A stretch of DNA of 55,693 nt from CAZNNH01 sp964574335 (GCA_964574335.1 CAZNNH010000022.1:1-55693); one strand, 5' to 3'; shown: positions 40,639 to 50,432, numbered from the stretch's first letter. Numbers and translations are program-made. Notes: generated by a model from the letters alone, not told the origin.

Positions 40639-43407
40639 ATGAAGAACCACACGACGACCGTCGCCACCGTCCTCTTCGGCGCGGCCCTGTTGACAGGGCC
40701 GCCGGCGGCCGCCGACGACACCGGCGCGGCGGTTTCGTGGCTGGCGCCGCGCGAGCGCGTCTCCATCAACGACGGCTGGCGGTTCCGGAGAGGTGATCCC
40801 CCGGGGAGCGCGGTGGAGCTCCGGTACGACGTCCGCCCCGAGGTGGGGGACCAGACCGACGACGGACCGGCCGACGCCCAGCCCACAAGCGCCGACGAGC
40901 GCTCGATGTCGTCCCGGACCCTCCTGAAGGCCTGGATCCTGCCCACCGGCAACGACTTCATCAAGGACCCGGAGAAGAGGTTCGCGCGGCCGGCGGGGGA
41001 GTGGGACGGCGACGTCGCCTACGTCCGCGCGGACTTCGACGACGGCTCCTGGCAAGCCGTCACCCTGCCCCACGATTGGGCCATCGAAGGACCCTTCATC
41101 ACCACCGGTCCGGGCGGGGGGATAGGTCGGCTCCCGAGCCCCGGCGTGGGCTGGTACCGCCGGAAGCTCGACATCCCCAGAAGCGACGCCGGGAAGTCGA
41201 TCTTCCTGGACATAGACGGCGCCATGTCCTACGCCACCGTCTGGCTGAACGGCCGGATCGTGGGCGGCTGGCCCTTCGGCTACGCGTCTTGGCGCGTCGA
41301 CCTCACGCCGTACGTCGCCTGGGGCGGGGTGAACCAGCTCGCGATCCGCCTCGACAACCCGCCCGAGTCCTCGCGCTGGTATCCGGGCGGCGGCCTGTAT
41401 CGCAACGTCTGGCTGACGACGACCCGGCCCCTCCATGTCGCCCACTGGGGGACGTACCTCTTCTCGCGAGAGGTCTCGGCCTCCTCGGCCACCCTCGACC
41501 TCGAGGTGCGCGTCGCCAACGACTCGAGGAACGACCTCACCGCCCGTGTCGCCACCGAGATCTACGCGCTGGACGAGGCGGGGCGCCGGACCGGCGACGT
41601 CGTGGCCCGCATCGCGCCGATCGAGACGCCGGTCGCCGCCGGAGCCAGCACCACGGTCCGAGGCTCGGTCACCATCGCCCACCCCAGGCTCTGGGGGCCG
41701 CCGCCGCAGCAGAGCCCCCACCGCTACGTCGCGGTCACCAGCGTGTGGTCCAAGGGCCGGCTCACGGACCGGTACCCGACGCCGTTCGGCATCCGCACCG
41801 TGTCGTTCGATCCGGATCGTGGGGTCCTGGTCAACGGCGAGCCCATCCCCCTCAAGGGCGTCAACAACCACCACGACCTCGGCGCCCTCGGCGCGGCCTT
41901 CAACACCCGCGCGGCCGAGCGGCAGCTCGAGCGGCTCCGGGAGATGGGCTGCAACGCCCTCCGCACCAGCCACAACCCGCCCGCCCCCGAGCTTCTCGAG
42001 CTGGCCGACCGGATGGGCTTCCTGGTCATGGACGAGGCGTTCGACGTCTGGTTCCGGAAGAAGACGCCCCTCGACTTCCACCGCATCTTTCCGGACTGGC
42101 ACGAGCAGGACCTGCGCGCCCTGGTGCGCCGGGACCGAAACCATCCCTCCGTGGTCCTGTGGAGCATCGGCAACGAGGTCGGCGAGCAGTACACGGGCGA
42201 GGAAGGGGCGGCGGTGGCGCGGGAGCTGCGCGAGATCGTCCACCAGGAGGACCCCACCCGGCCGACCACTACCGGCATGAACTACGCGCGGCCCGAGATG
42301 CCGTTGCCGGCGGCCGTGGACGTCATCGGCCTGAACTACCAGGGCGAGGGGATCCGCGACACGCCGGAGTTCGAGGGGACCGAGCGTATCCGGAGGATCC
42401 CCCAGTACCCGGCCTTCCACCGGGCGTTCCCACACAAGGCCATCCTGAGCTGCGAGACCGCGTCGGCCCTCAGCAGCCGCGGCGTCTACCTCTTCCCGGT
42501 GTCGAAGGAGCAAAGCGGGCCGGTCCGCGACGGCCGGGGCGGCGACTCGAAGATCCGCCAGGTGAGCGCCTACGAGCTGCACACCGCCGACTTCGGCTCC
42601 AGCGCCGACAAGGTCTTCGCCGCCCTGGCGCGGAACCCGTACGTGGCCGGCGAGCTCGTGTGGACCGGATGGGACTACCTGGGCGAGCCCACTCCCTACT
42701 ACGAGTCGCGCAGCTCGTACTCCGGGATCATCGACCTGGCCGGGTTCGAGAAGGACCGCTTCTACCTCTACCAGTCGCACTGGCGTCCGGACCATCCGAT
42801 GGCCCACGTCCTCCCCCACTGGAGCTGGCCGGAGCGGCAGGGACAGGTCACGCCCGTCCACGTTTTCACGTCCGGCGACGAGGCCGAGCTGTTCCTGAAC
42901 GGTCGGTCGCTGGGCCGGAAGGTCAAGGGCCCCTACGACTCGCGGCTGCGCTGGGACGACGTGGTCTACGAGCCCGGGACCCTCGAGGTGGTCGCCTACA
43001 AGGACGGCACCCAGTGGGCGACCGACGAGGTGACGACCGCGGGCGCGCCCGCAAGGCTGGAAGTGCTGCCGGATCGCTCCGAGATCCGGGCCGACGGCCG
43101 CGACCTATCCTTCGTCACCGTGCGCGTCGTGGACGAGGACGGCGTCCTCGCCCCGCGGGCGGACAACCGAATCCGCTTCCAGGTCGAGGGCCCGGGCGAG
43201 GTCGTGGCCACCGACAACGGGGATCCGACCAGCTTCGAGCCGTTCCCGTCGCCGGAGCGCCGGGCGTTCGGCGGGCTGTGTCTGGCCATCGTCCGGGCCA
43301 GGGCCGGCGAGTCGGGCCTGATCCGACTCACGGCATCGAGCGAGGAGCTGACGTCGGGCGCGGCGACCATCGCCGCCATCGACGGGGCGGGCCGCCCGGG
43401 CGAGTAG
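40639..43407 (+). CDS. GH2 glycoside hydrolase (beta-galactosidase family)
   Basis: A 922-residue exported enzyme with a Sec signal ('TVLFGAALLTGPPAAADD'). The order is sugar-binding domain ('WQAVTLPHDWAIEGPF', 'WYRRKLDIPRSDAGKS'), immunoglobulin-like domain, and TIM barrel with 'LKGVNNHHDLGALGAAFNTR'. The acid/base is Glu in 'LWSIGNEVGEQY' (about residue 513) and the nucleophile is Glu in 'ILSCETASALSSRG' (about 605). C-terminal domains resemble DUF4982 ('GDEAELFLNGRSLGRKVKG') and a bacterial Ig-like domain. Such GH2 enzymes cleave beta-galactosides, but other beta-linked sugars are possible. It is divergent from the LytTR gene with the 21-bp repeats between. Confidence 0.9.
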   Translation: MKNHTTTVATVLFGAALLTGPPAAADDTGAAVSWLAPRERVSINDGWRFRRGDPPGSAVELRYDVRPEVGDQTDDGPADAQPTSADERSMSSRTLLKAWILPTGNDFIKDPEKRFARPAGEWDGDVAYVRADFDDGSWQAVTLPHDWAIEGPFITTGPGGGIGRLPSPGVGWYRRKLDIPRSDAGKSIFLDIDGAMSYATVWLNGRIVGGWPFGYASWRVDLTPYVAWGGVNQLAIRLDNPPESSRWYPGGGLYRNVWLTTTRPLHVAHWGTYLFSREVSASSATLDLEVRVANDSRNDLTARVATEIYALDEAGRRTGDVVARIAPIETPVAAGASTTVRGSVTIAHPRLWGPPPQQSPHRYVAVTSVWSKGRLTDRYPTPFGIRTVSFDPDRGVLVNGEPIPLKGVNNHHDLGALGAAFNTRAAERQLERLREMGCNALRTSHNPPAPELLELADRMGFLVMDEAFDVWFRKKTPLDFHRIFPDWHEQDLRALVRRDRNHPSVVLWSIGNEVGEQYTGEEGAAVARELREIVHQEDPTRPTTTGMNYARPEMPLPAAVDVIGLNYQGEGIRDTPEFEGTERIRRIPQYPAFHRAFPHKAILSCETASALSSRGVYLFPVSKEQSGPVRDGRGGDSKIRQVSAYELHTADFGSSADKVFAALARNPYVAGELVWTGWDYLGEPTPYYESRSSYSGIIDLAGFEKDRFYLYQSHWRPDHPMAHVLPHWSWPERQGQVTPVHVFTSGDEAELFLNGRSLGRKVKGPYDSRLRWDDVVYEPGTLEVVAYKDGTQWATDEVTTAGAPARLEVLPDRSEIRADGRDLSFVTVRVVDEDGVLAPRADNRIRFQVEGPGEVVATDNGDPTSFEPFPSPERRAFGGLCLAIVRARAGESGLIRLTASSEELTSGAATIAAIDGAGRPGE

Positions 43408-43414
43408 CTGGCGG

Positions 43415-44629
43415 TCAGGCGGGCGCCGTCCCGGCGGCGGCGTCCTGGGTCCCGGCGAAGCCGTGGTCGTTCTCGATTTGCTTCACGGTGAGCGCGACGC
43501 CGTCGGTGCCTTCGAGCTTCGACGCCGTCTCCCGCGCCCTCTCCGCGTAGGCCGGATTCGAGAGGCACTCGGTGATCGCCGCGGCCAGGGAGCGGGCCGA
43601 CAGGCGTTTCATCCCGAAAACGCGCGGGCCGAGGCCGAGGTCGGTGACCTGCCTTCGCCAGTGGGTCTGGTCCGCCAGCACGGGCGCGACGATCTGAGGG
43701 ACGCCGGCCCGCGCCGCGGTGGCGACGGTCCCGGCGCCGCCGTGGTGCACGACCGCGGCCACCCGCGGGAAGAGCTGGTCGTGGGGCTCGTCGCCGATCA
43801 CGAGACAGAGCGGATCGCCGGCCAGGGCGTCGAGCGTCGCATCGTTCGACAGGACCACCAGCCGGCGTCGCAGGCGGTGGGCGACCTCCTGGAGCATGCG
43901 GCCCACGGCCGCCGCGCGCTCGATCGGCATGCTGCCGAAGCCCACGTACACGGGCGGGGGGCCGGCCTCCAGGAACGCCTGGAGCTCCGGCCCCAGCTTC
44001 CCGGAGGAGGGCAGGTGCATGTAGGCCGTCTGGACCGTCTTCGGGACCGCCCCGGCGGGCAGCCGGGTCAGCGCCGGATCGCTGGCAGCGATGGCGCGCT
44101 CGCCGGCCCAGTTGGCGAGCACGTCCGAGACCGGCGCCAGCCCCAGCCCGGCGCGCTCGCGGTTGAGCAGGCCCTTGAAGCCGGCGTTGGTGGCCACCCG
44201 GGCGACCCAGCCCGCGAGGCGGATCCACAGCGGGTCCCGGCTGGTCCCGAGCATGGCGACCGGGGCGAAGGTCACCATCCGGTAGGGGACGCCGAGGTGC
44301 TCGGCGACGCTCGGCACACCGAAGACCAGACCGGTCGCCAGCAGCAGGTCGGAGCCGCGAGCGATCTCCGGAAGCTCCCGGATCTCGTCCTGCAGCTCCT
44401 GCTTGATGAACCGGCCGAAGGCCCGGGCGCTGGCCCCGGCGAACGCGGGATTGTCCTTGAAGCCCGCCCCCAGCCGCTGGACCGGGCAGCCGTGGGACTC
44501 GACGCGGGCGACCTGCTCCGGCGGCACCGTGAGCAAGATCTCGTGTCCCGCCCGCCGCAGCCCGAGCGCCAACGCCAGCATCGGCTGGACGTCGCCGCGG
44601 CTCCCGCACGCGACCAACGTGATCCTCAT
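43415..44629 (-). CDS. GT1/UGT-type glycosyltransferase
   Basis: A 404-residue GT-B enzyme. The N-terminal domain opens with 'MRITLVACGSRGDVQPMLAL' (acceptor side), and the C-terminal UDP-sugar domain has 'YVGFGSMP', 'VAAVVHHGGAGTVATAARAG' and 'PVLADQTHWRRQVTDLGLGP', as in sterol 3-beta-glucosyltransferases and macrolide glycosyltransferases. The acceptor is unknown. ATG 44629 is preceded by GGGAGGA and aligns with the conserved start; an in-frame upstream ATG at 44662 adds 11 non-conserved residues. It converges with the GH2 gene 7 nt away. Confidence 0.88.
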   Translation of the reverse strand: MRITLVACGSRGDVQPMLALALGLRRAGHEILLTVPPEQVARVESHGCPVQRLGAGFKDNPAFAGASARAFGRFIKQELQDEIRELPEIARGSDLLLATGLVFGVPSVAEHLGVPYRMVTFAPVAMLGTSRDPLWIRLAGWVARVATNAGFKGLLNRERAGLGLAPVSDVLANWAGERAIAASDPALTRLPAGAVPKTVQTAYMHLPSSGKLGPELQAFLEAGPPPVYVGFGSMPIERAAAVGRMLQEVAHRLRRRLVVLSNDATLDALAGDPLCLVIGDEPHDQLFPRVAAVVHHGGAGTVATAARAGVPQIVAPVLADQTHWRRQVTDLGLGPRVFGMKRLSARSLAAAITECLSNPAYAERARETASKLEGTDGVALTVKQIENDHGFAGTQDAAAGTAPA

Positions 44630-44858
44630 CGAGTCCTCCCGGGGGGCCGGCGTCTCGCCCAACGGACGAGGCTGCTGCCGAGGGCGTACGTATACGAGGG
44701 GGCGCGCGGGGTGTCAACTGCGCCGCGGATGCCACGTGGCGCGGCGCCCGCACCTTCGATGCCAACCGAGTCGCAGCGGCCGGGCCGCGGTGACCCGTTC
44801 AAACCTTGCCGGCGCTTCGGACGTCCAACGGAGCGGTGGTGTGACCGGGGGGTGAGAG

Positions 44859-47270
44859 ATGAGCTGGTCCAGCCTGCGACAGGATCTCAGGTACACGTTT
44901 CGGAGCCTGCGTCGCTCCCCGGGCTTCTTCGCCGTGGTGGTGACGACGGTGGGACTGGGGATCGGCGCCACGACGTCGGTCTTCAGCGTCGTCAACACGG
45001 TCCTGCTTCGCCCGCTCCCCTTCCGTCAGCCCGATCGCCTGGTCCGGGTCGCCAACACGGGGGAAGGCGGCCTGTCCGCCGTCACCTCTCGGGCCTCCAA
45101 CCTGCGCGACTGGCGCGAGCTGAATCGGACCTTCGAGTCGCTGACCGGCTACTTTGCCTTCTACGACTACATGAGCTACACCCTCGGAGGCGCCGGGGAG
45201 CCCCAGCGTCTGGTGGGGGTCGGGGTGGCCCAGGACTTCCTCGACGTCCTCGGCGTCCAGCCGCTGTGGGGCCGCAACTTCGTGGACGAGGAGTGCGTGT
45301 TCAACGGCCGCCCCGCCGTCATCCTGACCCATGGCTTCTGGCAGCGCCGCTACGGCGGCGACCCGGGGATCGTCGGGGGCCAGATCACGCTCAACCAGCG
45401 GCCCACCACCGTGGTGGGTGTGCTGCCGGCGTCCTTCGACTTCGCGGCGGTCTTCGCTCCAGGCGCGAAGATCGACTTCTTGAACCCGTTTCCGATCTCC
45501 GACGAGACGGATCGCCAGGGCAACACGCTGGCAGTCATCGGCCGTCTGGCCCCTGGAATGTCCGTGGCGCAGGCCCAGGCCGACCTCGACCTGGTCAACC
45601 GGCAGCTCGCGCAGGCGGACCCGGATCGGTGGGGCCTGGGAGCCAGGGTGAGCGGGCTGCAGCAGCACATCACGGGGCGCTTCCGTCGGGCGCTCCTGGT
45701 GCTGACGTGGGCGGTGGGCCTGGTCCTGTTGATCGTCTGCGCGAACCTGTCGAACCTGCTGTTGGCGCGCGCCTCCAGCCGAGCCAAGGAGATGGCCGTT
45801 CGTAGCGCCGTGGGGGCCAGCCGGGCTCGGCTGGTGCGCCAGCTCCTGACGGAGAGCCTGGTGATCTCAGGCTGCGGCGCCGTGGTGGGTGTGGCCGCCG
45901 CCGTGGGCTTGACGCGGGCCATCGGTCGGACCCAGGCCTTCGACATCCCGCTGCTGCAGTCGGTGGCGGTGGACGGCGGGACGTTGCTTTTCGCCCTCGG
46001 GGCGGCGCTCGCCACCGGCCTGCTGTTCGGCGTCATTCCGGCGCTCCAGGGCTCCCGGGCCGACCACCGCGAGGCCCTGGCCGATTCCGCCCGCGGCGCC
46101 ACCGGCGGTCGGGCGCGGACCTGGATCCGCGAGGCGCTGGTGGTGGCCGAGGTGGCGCTGGCCTGCGTCCTGGTGGTGGGGACGGGAATGCTGCTGCACA
46201 GCTTCGTCCGGCTGCTGCGGGTGGACCTGGGCTTCCGGCCCGACCACGTGATCGCGTGGCGCATCGAGGCCATCGATGCCGGCCGGGGCGAGGAGCGCCT
46301 GGCCTTCATCGATCGGCTGCTCGAGCGCGTCCGGGCGGTGCCCGGCGTCGACTCCGTCGCCCTCAGCGACGTCCTGCCCCTCGGCCGCAACCGTGCCTGG
46401 AGCGTCGGGGCAAAGGGCCAGGTTTACGACGACGGCGAGCGGCCCAACGCATTTCCGCGGCTGGTGAGCAGCGGCTACCTGGCGACGATGGGGATCCGCC
46501 TGGTCAGCGGGCGCGACTTCTCGCCCCGGGACACGGCGGAGACGGAGCGGGTGATGATCGTCAACCAGACCATGGCCCGGCGGCTGTGGCCCGGGGGGGA
46601 TCCCATCGGCCGGATCGTTCAGCTCAGCGACGACTGGCAGGTGGTGGGCGTGGCCGCGGACGTGCGCCACCTCTCCCTCGAGCAGGAGGCCGGCCTCGAG
46701 ATGTACCTGCCGATGAGGCAGCACTCCGACTGGGACGCCCCGGACCTGGTGGTGCGCTCGAGCCTTCCGCCCGAGGGGGTCGTGCCCGGCGTGCGGGCCG
46801 CGCTCCGAGCTCTGGACCCACGCCTGCCCACGGCCGAGCTCCAGATCCTCGAGGCCCGAGTCGACCGCGCGGTCTCTCCCCGCCGCTTCATCCTGGTGAT
46901 GCTGGGCGGCTTCGCCCTGGCGGCGATCCTGCTGGCCGCCATCGGGATCTACGGCGTCATCTCATACGCGGTCAGCCAGCAGGCCCACGAGATCGGGATA
47001 CGGATGGCGCTGGGCGCTTCGGCCGGCCAGGTGCAGGCCCAGGTGGTCGGCCGGACGCTCAGGCTCTCCGCTCTCGGCATCCTGATGGGATCGCTCGGAT
47101 CCGTCGCCGTCGCGCGCCTGGTGGCACCCCTGCTCTATGGGATCCGAGCCGCCAACCCGGCGGCCCTTCTGGTGACGGTGGCCCTGCTGACGCTGGTGGC
47201 AACATTGGCCGGCTACCTGCCCGCCCTCCGCGCCTCCCGAACCGACCCGGCCGTGGTGCTGCGAGTGTAG
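44859..47270 (+). CDS. ADOP-type ABC transporter permease (two MacB/FtsX modules)
   Basis: An 803-residue permease. Residues 1-60 contain 'SLRQDLRYTFRSLRRSPGFF' and the first membrane helix with 'GIGATTSVFSVVNTVLLRPL', followed by a MacB-type periplasmic domain. Then come three helices of an FtsX domain ('IVCANLSNLLLARASSRAKE', 'MAVRSAVGASRARLVRQLLT'), a second periplasmic domain and a second FtsX domain ('AAIGIYGVISYAVSQQAHEI'). This duplicated orphan form is characteristic of Acidobacteriota. No ABC ATPase is adjacent. GGGGGGTGAGAG precedes the ATG. Substrates of this group are unknown; lipoprotein or drug export is usually assumed. Confidence 0.9.
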   Translation: MSWSSLRQDLRYTFRSLRRSPGFFAVVVTTVGLGIGATTSVFSVVNTVLLRPLPFRQPDRLVRVANTGEGGLSAVTSRASNLRDWRELNRTFESLTGYFAFYDYMSYTLGGAGEPQRLVGVGVAQDFLDVLGVQPLWGRNFVDEECVFNGRPAVILTHGFWQRRYGGDPGIVGGQITLNQRPTTVVGVLPASFDFAAVFAPGAKIDFLNPFPISDETDRQGNTLAVIGRLAPGMSVAQAQADLDLVNRQLAQADPDRWGLGARVSGLQQHITGRFRRALLVLTWAVGLVLLIVCANLSNLLLARASSRAKEMAVRSAVGASRARLVRQLLTESLVISGCGAVVGVAAAVGLTRAIGRTQAFDIPLLQSVAVDGGTLLFALGAALATGLLFGVIPALQGSRADHREALADSARGATGGRARTWIREALVVAEVALACVLVVGTGMLLHSFVRLLRVDLGFRPDHVIAWRIEAIDAGRGEERLAFIDRLLERVRAVPGVDSVALSDVLPLGRNRAWSVGAKGQVYDDGERPNAFPRLVSSGYLATMGIRLVSGRDFSPRDTAETERVMIVNQTMARRLWPGGDPIGRIVQLSDDWQVVGVAADVRHLSLEQEAGLEMYLPMRQHSDWDAPDLVVRSSLPPEGVVPGVRAALRALDPRLPTAELQILEARVDRAVSPRRFILVMLGGFALAAILLAAIGIYGVISYAVSQQAHEIGIRMALGASAGQVQAQVVGRTLRLSALGILMGSLGSVAVARLVAPLLYGIRAANPAALLVTVALLTLVATLAGYLPALRASRTDPAVVLRV

Positions 47271-47290
47271 GGGCGGTTCGACGACCGGGA

Positions 47291-47995
47291 TCACCGGCGG
47301 CGCGCGCGAGCGGTCGTGGCGCGGACCGCCGGGCGCCGGGTCGGCGCCGCGGCCGAGACGAGGGCGCGAAGGCGACCGATCAGTTCGTCGACCAGGCCGG
47401 CAACGTCGTCGGTCTCGTGGTCGTACCAGGCGTTGAACGCGGTGTCGAGCAGCGCGCGGGTGAGGAAGGCCAGCACCATGGGCGCGTTGTCCGCCGGGTC
47501 CGCGCCGAGGCGCCGGGTCATCAGTGCGGCCACCCGTTCTTCCAGACGGTTGCGACGGGCCAGCACCACGCGGCGCAGGCTGTTGGTCTCCCGCAGCAGG
47601 CGGATGGTGCAGCGAAGCACCTCGCGGTCCTGGATGCCGGCCTCGAGGGCCGGCACCAGGGCGTTGCGGATGGCCTGAAGCGGGCGCTCGCCTTGGGGAC
47701 GCGCCGCAAGCGCCGCGTACAGGCGCTCTCCGAGCCGCTCGGCGCGATCGGCGAGCACGTCTTCCTTGGATTCGAAGTAGCGGAAGAAGGTGCGACGCGA
47801 GACGCCGGCCGCCCGAGCGATCTGCTCGACGGTCGTCTCCTCGAAACCCTGGGTGACGAAGAGGCCCTCCGCGGCGGCGGCCAGGGCCACGCGGACGACC
47901 TCCTGCTTGCGTTGCTTCAGGCTGATCGAGCCGGAGGGTATCGCCTTGGCGAAGGGTGTGGTCTTGCGCCCTGGGCGCTTCGTGGAGGAGGCCAT
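47291..47995 (-). CDS. TetR/AcrR-family transcriptional regulator
   Basis: A 234-residue repressor. The helix-turn-helix is 'LFVTQGFEETTVEQIARAAG' followed by 'VSRRTFFRYFESKEDVLADR', typical of TetR. The C-terminal half is helical with no cysteine- or metal-binding motif and would hold a ligand pocket. ATG 47995 is chosen because an upstream extension would run through the intergenic region into the GH3 gene. The divergent GH3 promoter carries palindromic sites (48012-48069) that this protein probably binds. A basic tail ('RPAVRATTARARRR') follows the domain. Confidence 0.88.
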   Translation of the reverse strand: MASSTKRPGRKTTPFAKAIPSGSISLKQRKQEVVRVALAAAAEGLFVTQGFEETTVEQIARAAGVSRRTFFRYFESKEDVLADRAERLGERLYAALAARPQGERPLQAIRNALVPALEAGIQDREVLRCTIRLLRETNSLRRVVLARRNRLEERVAALMTRRLGADPADNAPMVLAFLTRALLDTAFNAWYDHETDDVAGLVDELIGRLRALVSAAAPTRRPAVRATTARARRR

Positions 47996-48011
47996 TGTGC
48001 CAGGGATCTTA

Positions 48012-48069
48012 GCACGTGGTGCATCCCGTGGCGCATCGTGTTGACAGTGGCACGTGGTGTCACTACCAT
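48012..48069 (+). promoter_or_regulatory. Promoter of the GH3 gene with candidate TetR operators
   Basis: A sigma-70-type promoter: TTGACA at 48041-48046, then a 17-bp spacer, then TACCAT at 48064-48069. The whole spacer is a near-perfect palindrome, GTGGCACGTGGTGTCAC. A second copy of its core GCACGTGGTG lies at 48012-48021, 38 bp upstream of the core at 48050-48059. The layout fits repression by the divergent TetR protein by blocking RNA polymerase (inference). It places the start of transcription near 48076. Confidence 0.65.
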
Positions 48070-48118
48070 GCGCGACACGCCGGGCCTCGGGCTGGGGTCT
48101 GGCCGCCTGGAGGCTTCC

Positions 48119-50362
48119 ATGCACGTGACGCGGATGGCGGAGCGGGTGGTTCTGGCGATGGTCGTGGCCTCGTGGGCCGGGGGCGGGGCGCAGGCGGCCA
48201 CGCCCCCGTGTCTCGATCCCGCCCTCTCCGTGGAGGCGCGCCTCGACGACTTGGTCTCTCGGATGACCCTCGAGGAGAAGGTCGGCCAGCTCCTGATGCT
48301 GGACGCCCGCGGCGAGGACCTGTCGTTCATCAACAGCCGGCAGCCCGGGGCGCTGCTGCACATCCTGGGCGCCAAGATCGACCACGCGATGGACCTGGCG
48401 GCCCAGAACCGGCTCGCCATCCCGCTGCTGATCGGCGAGGACGGCATCCACGGCCACTCGTTCTGGAAGGACGCCAACATCTTCCCGACCCAGCTCGCGA
48501 TGGCGGCGAGCTGGAACCCCGAGCTGCTGGAGCGGATGGGGCGGGTCACCGCCGAGGAGATGGCGCCGACCGGCATCCACGAGACCTTCTCGCCGGTGCT
48601 CGGCGTGGCCCGCGACCTGCGCTGGGGCCGCACCGGTGAGACCTTCGGCGAGGACCCCTACCTCAACGGCGAGCTGGGCGCCGCCCTGATCCGCGGCTAC
48701 CAGGGCCGGGGCCTCGACGATCCCACCGCCGTCCTGGCCACCGCCAAGCACTTCGCCGGCTACTCCGAGACCCAGGGGGGCCGCGACGCCTCGGAGGCCG
48801 ACATCTCCCGGCGCAAGCTGCGCAGCTACTTCCTGCCGCCGTTCGAGCGCGCCGCGAGGGCCGGCGCCATGATGTTCATGACCGGCTACCAGTCGATGGA
48901 CGGTGTCCCCTCCACCGCCAACAGGTGGCTGCTCACCGACGTGCTCAAGGACGAGTGGGGCTTCGAGGGCGTATTGGTCACCGACTGGGACAACGTCGGC
49001 CGCCTGGTGTACGAGCAGAAGGTCGCCGCCACCTACGCCGACGCCGCCATCATGGCCGTTCGTGCCGGCAACGACCTGATGATGACCACGCCGCAGTTCT
49101 ACGAGGGCGCGATCGAGGCGGTGAAGAGCGGCCGGCTGCAGGAGTCGGAGATCGAGGCGCCGCTCAAGCGGTTCCTGGCCCTCAAGTTCCGGATGGGCCT
49201 GTTCGAGAACCCGCGACGGCCCGACCTGGCCAGGGCCGCAGTCGAGGTGGCCCGCCCCGACCACCGCGCCGCGGTGCTCGACGCCGCCCGCCAGAGCCTG
49301 ATCCTGCTGCAGAACGACGGCCTGCTGCCCCTCGACCCGGCCAAGGTCAAGAGAATCGCCGTGATCGGGCCCAACGCGGACGACGACCTCCAGCAGCTCG
49401 GCGACTGGTCGCTCGGCTCGTCGCAGCACCCGCCCGAGGCCGGCAAGCACCCGCGCGAGCTGACGGTCACGGTCCTCGACGGCTTCAAGGCGGTGGCGCC
49501 CGAGGGAACGACCGTCCGCTACGAGAAGGGATGCGCGATCAACGACGACGACCTCTCCGGCATCCCGGCGGCGGTCGCCGCCGCCCAGGCATCGGACGTG
49601 ATCGTGGCCGTGGTCGGCGACCACCTCGACTTCATCGGCGAGGTGAGGAGCACGGCCACCCTCGAGATGCAGGGAGGCCAGGTGGCGCTCCTGGACGCCC
49701 TGGCGAAGACCGGCAAGCCGATGGTGGTGGTGCTGGTCAACAGCAAGCCGCTGGTGCTGCCGGCCTCGGTCAAGGGCGCGGCAGCGATCCTGGAGGGGTT
49801 CAACCCGGGGATGGAGGGCGGCCGGGCCATCGCCGAGGCGGTGTTCGGGAAGCTGAACCCGTCGGGCAAGCTCACCATCTCCTATCCGTTGCACGTCGGC
49901 CAGCAGCCGGTCTTCTACAACCAGGTGCGCGGCCAGCACGGGACCCGCTACGCCGACCTGACCCAGGAGCCGCTCTTTCCGTTCGGGCACGGCCTGAGCT
50001 ACACCAGCTACCGCTACTCGAACCTGCGCCTCGCCTCGCCGACGCTCCCCCGCGAGGGGGCGGCCTCGGTGTCGGTGGACGTCGAGAACACCGGCGACCG
50101 TGCGGGGGACGAGGTGGTCCAGGTCTACGTGAGCGACGTGGTCACGTCCGTGACCTGGGTGACCAAGGCGCTGAAGGGCTTCGCCCGCGTCCACCTCGAG
50201 CCCGGCGAGAAGAAGACGGTGAGCCTCGAGCTTCCGTGGGAGTCGTTCCAGCTCGTCGACGCGGACGGCCGCCGGGTGGTCGAGCCCGGCGACTTCGAGG
50301 TCCTGGTCGGCCCCTCGTCCCGCGACCGCGACCTGCTGAAGACGACGCTGCGCGTGGAGTGA
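48119..50362 (+). CDS. GH3 glycoside hydrolase (beta-glucosidase/beta-xylosidase type)
   Basis: A 747-residue exported enzyme with a Sec signal ('VVLAMVVASWAGGGAQA'). The first domain has 'LLIGEDGIHGHSFWKDANIF', 'ATAKHFAGYSETQGGRD' (Lys about 210) and the nucleophile Asp in 'VLVTDWDNVGRL' (about 289). The second alpha/beta domain and a fibronectin-like C-terminal domain ('VDVENTGDRAGDEVVQVYVS') follow, as in BglX. Substrates are likely beta-glucosides or xylosides. ATG 48119 has GGAGG upstream; ATG 48068 is in frame but overlaps the -10 element. It is divergent from the TetR gene. Confidence 0.92.
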   Translation: MHVTRMAERVVLAMVVASWAGGGAQAATPPCLDPALSVEARLDDLVSRMTLEEKVGQLLMLDARGEDLSFINSRQPGALLHILGAKIDHAMDLAAQNRLAIPLLIGEDGIHGHSFWKDANIFPTQLAMAASWNPELLERMGRVTAEEMAPTGIHETFSPVLGVARDLRWGRTGETFGEDPYLNGELGAALIRGYQGRGLDDPTAVLATAKHFAGYSETQGGRDASEADISRRKLRSYFLPPFERAARAGAMMFMTGYQSMDGVPSTANRWLLTDVLKDEWGFEGVLVTDWDNVGRLVYEQKVAATYADAAIMAVRAGNDLMMTTPQFYEGAIEAVKSGRLQESEIEAPLKRFLALKFRMGLFENPRRPDLARAAVEVARPDHRAAVLDAARQSLILLQNDGLLPLDPAKVKRIAVIGPNADDDLQQLGDWSLGSSQHPPEAGKHPRELTVTVLDGFKAVAPEGTTVRYEKGCAINDDDLSGIPAAVAAAQASDVIVAVVGDHLDFIGEVRSTATLEMQGGQVALLDALAKTGKPMVVVLVNSKPLVLPASVKGAAAILEGFNPGMEGGRAIAEAVFGKLNPSGKLTISYPLHVGQQPVFYNQVRGQHGTRYADLTQEPLFPFGHGLSYTSYRYSNLRLASPTLPREGAASVSVDVENTGDRAGDEVVQVYVSDVVTSVTWVTKALKGFARVHLEPGEKKTVSLELPWESFQLVDADGRRVVEPGDFEVLVGPSSRDRDLLKTTLRVE

Positions 50363-50432
50363 GCTCCGGGCAGCCGCGGCGTTCGAGGCTCGGGTCTGGG
50401 TCTGGCCGTCGAGAGCGCTGGCCGACGCCAGC

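Noticed and set aside
40428..40964. In-frame upstream extension of the LytTR gene
   Set aside because: It lies antisense to the GH2 signal region and has no family similarity; it covers the repeat array better explained as regulatory DNA.
40270..42861. 863-codon minus-strand frame opposite GH2
   Set aside because: It is antisense to GH2, where both catalytic motifs are intact on the plus strand.
46256..48118. Plus-strand frame from inside the ABC permease to the GH3 gene
   Set aside because: The first part overlaps the permease out of frame and TetR antisense; GH3 has its own promoter, SD and signal peptide from 48119.
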